A stretch of DNA of 5,136 nt from Candidatus Gastranaerophilales bacterium (lineage in GTDB: Bacteria; Cyanobacteriota; Vampirovibrionia; Gastranaerophilales; UBA9971). Positions 5,079 to 5,136 of the stretch are shown piece after piece. Every line of letters starts with the position of its first letter. Position 1 is the stretch's first letter. The notes under the pieces were generated by a model that saw only the letters and a list, made by a program, of their open reading frames with translations, ran no database searches and was not told the origin of the DNA. Made by a program: the position numbers and the translations under genes. The stretch covers positions 1 through 5,136 of the forward strand of contig JANQGS010000040.1 in NCBI GenBank assembly GCA_028277195.1, read 5' to 3'.

Positions 5079-5136
5079 TCAAAATCTATATAGAAATTAT
5101 TAAAGGGCTTCGCCCTTTAATCTCCTCCAGGGCGGG
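5003..5136. repeat. Pair of inverted CCCGCCC/GGGC-hairpin units, cut by window end
   Basis: Unit A on the plus strand reads, in order, CCCGCCC (5003-5009), AGGAGG (5019-5024), AAGGGC-TCC-GCCCTT (5031-5045) and ATTTCTATA (5050-5058). Unit B on the minus strand has the same order: CCCGCCC (5136-5130), GGAGGAG, AAGGGC-GAA-GCCCTT within the 5100-5120 hairpin, and ATTTCTATA (5097-5089). These are diverged head-to-head copies of one repeat. The second copy reaches the window edge and may continue. No coding region is seen from 4816 to 5136. Confidence 0.7.

Noticed and set aside
4984..5136. CRISPR array
   Set aside because: There are only two diverged copies, in opposite orientation, with no regular spacers and no cas gene.

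Overview
The window looks like chromosomal DNA of an uncultured, AT-leaning bacterium with an envelope that has an extracytoplasmic space: it encodes a two-transmembrane sensor kinase and an exported HtrA-type protease. Arginine is written mainly as AGG (9 of 11 Arg codons in the response regulator and 7 of 9 in the protease), and AGG is read by the tRNA-Arg(CCU) encoded here. The kinase H-box region (VAHELNNPINFIYGN) resembles kinases common in Cyanobacteria and their non-photosynthetic relatives. That is only a hint; I cannot assign a phylum.

Layout from left to right. Positions 1-166 hold no gene. They contain a 54-bp segment bounded by 10-bp inverted repeats, which abuts a truncated 5' half of a tRNA-Arg gene. 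A minus-strand gene for an Abi_2/HEPN-type protein follows (167-829). It is AT-richer than its neighbours and uses AGA more than AGG. Next is an intact tRNA-Arg(CCU) on the minus strand (990-1063). The Abi gene is therefore flanked by a perfect 47-bp direct repeat made of the tRNA 5' half.

Positions 1150-4008 hold a tightly overlapping minus-strand operon. In transcription order it has a previously unlisted 69-codon two-helix membrane protein (3799-4008, apparent ATT start), a hybrid-free membrane histidine kinase (2174-3802), and a REC-HD-GYP response regulator (1150-2181). The ATGA and 8-nt overlaps suggest translational coupling. The simplest reading is an envelope signal passed from the kinase to a cyclic-di-GMP phosphodiesterase-type output, although the HD-GYP domain departs from consensus at two active-site positions.

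Divergent from this operon is an exported, PDZ-less trypsin-like serine protease (4129-4815). The last 321 bases (4816-5136) have no gene and are packed with palindromic repeats: a dispersed-type double palindrome, a 21-bp tandem duplication, and a nested inverted-repeat structure that runs off the right edge. 

The observations most worth following are the tRNA half flanking the HEPN gene, the small coupled membrane protein with its non-canonical start, and the repeat complex at the right end.
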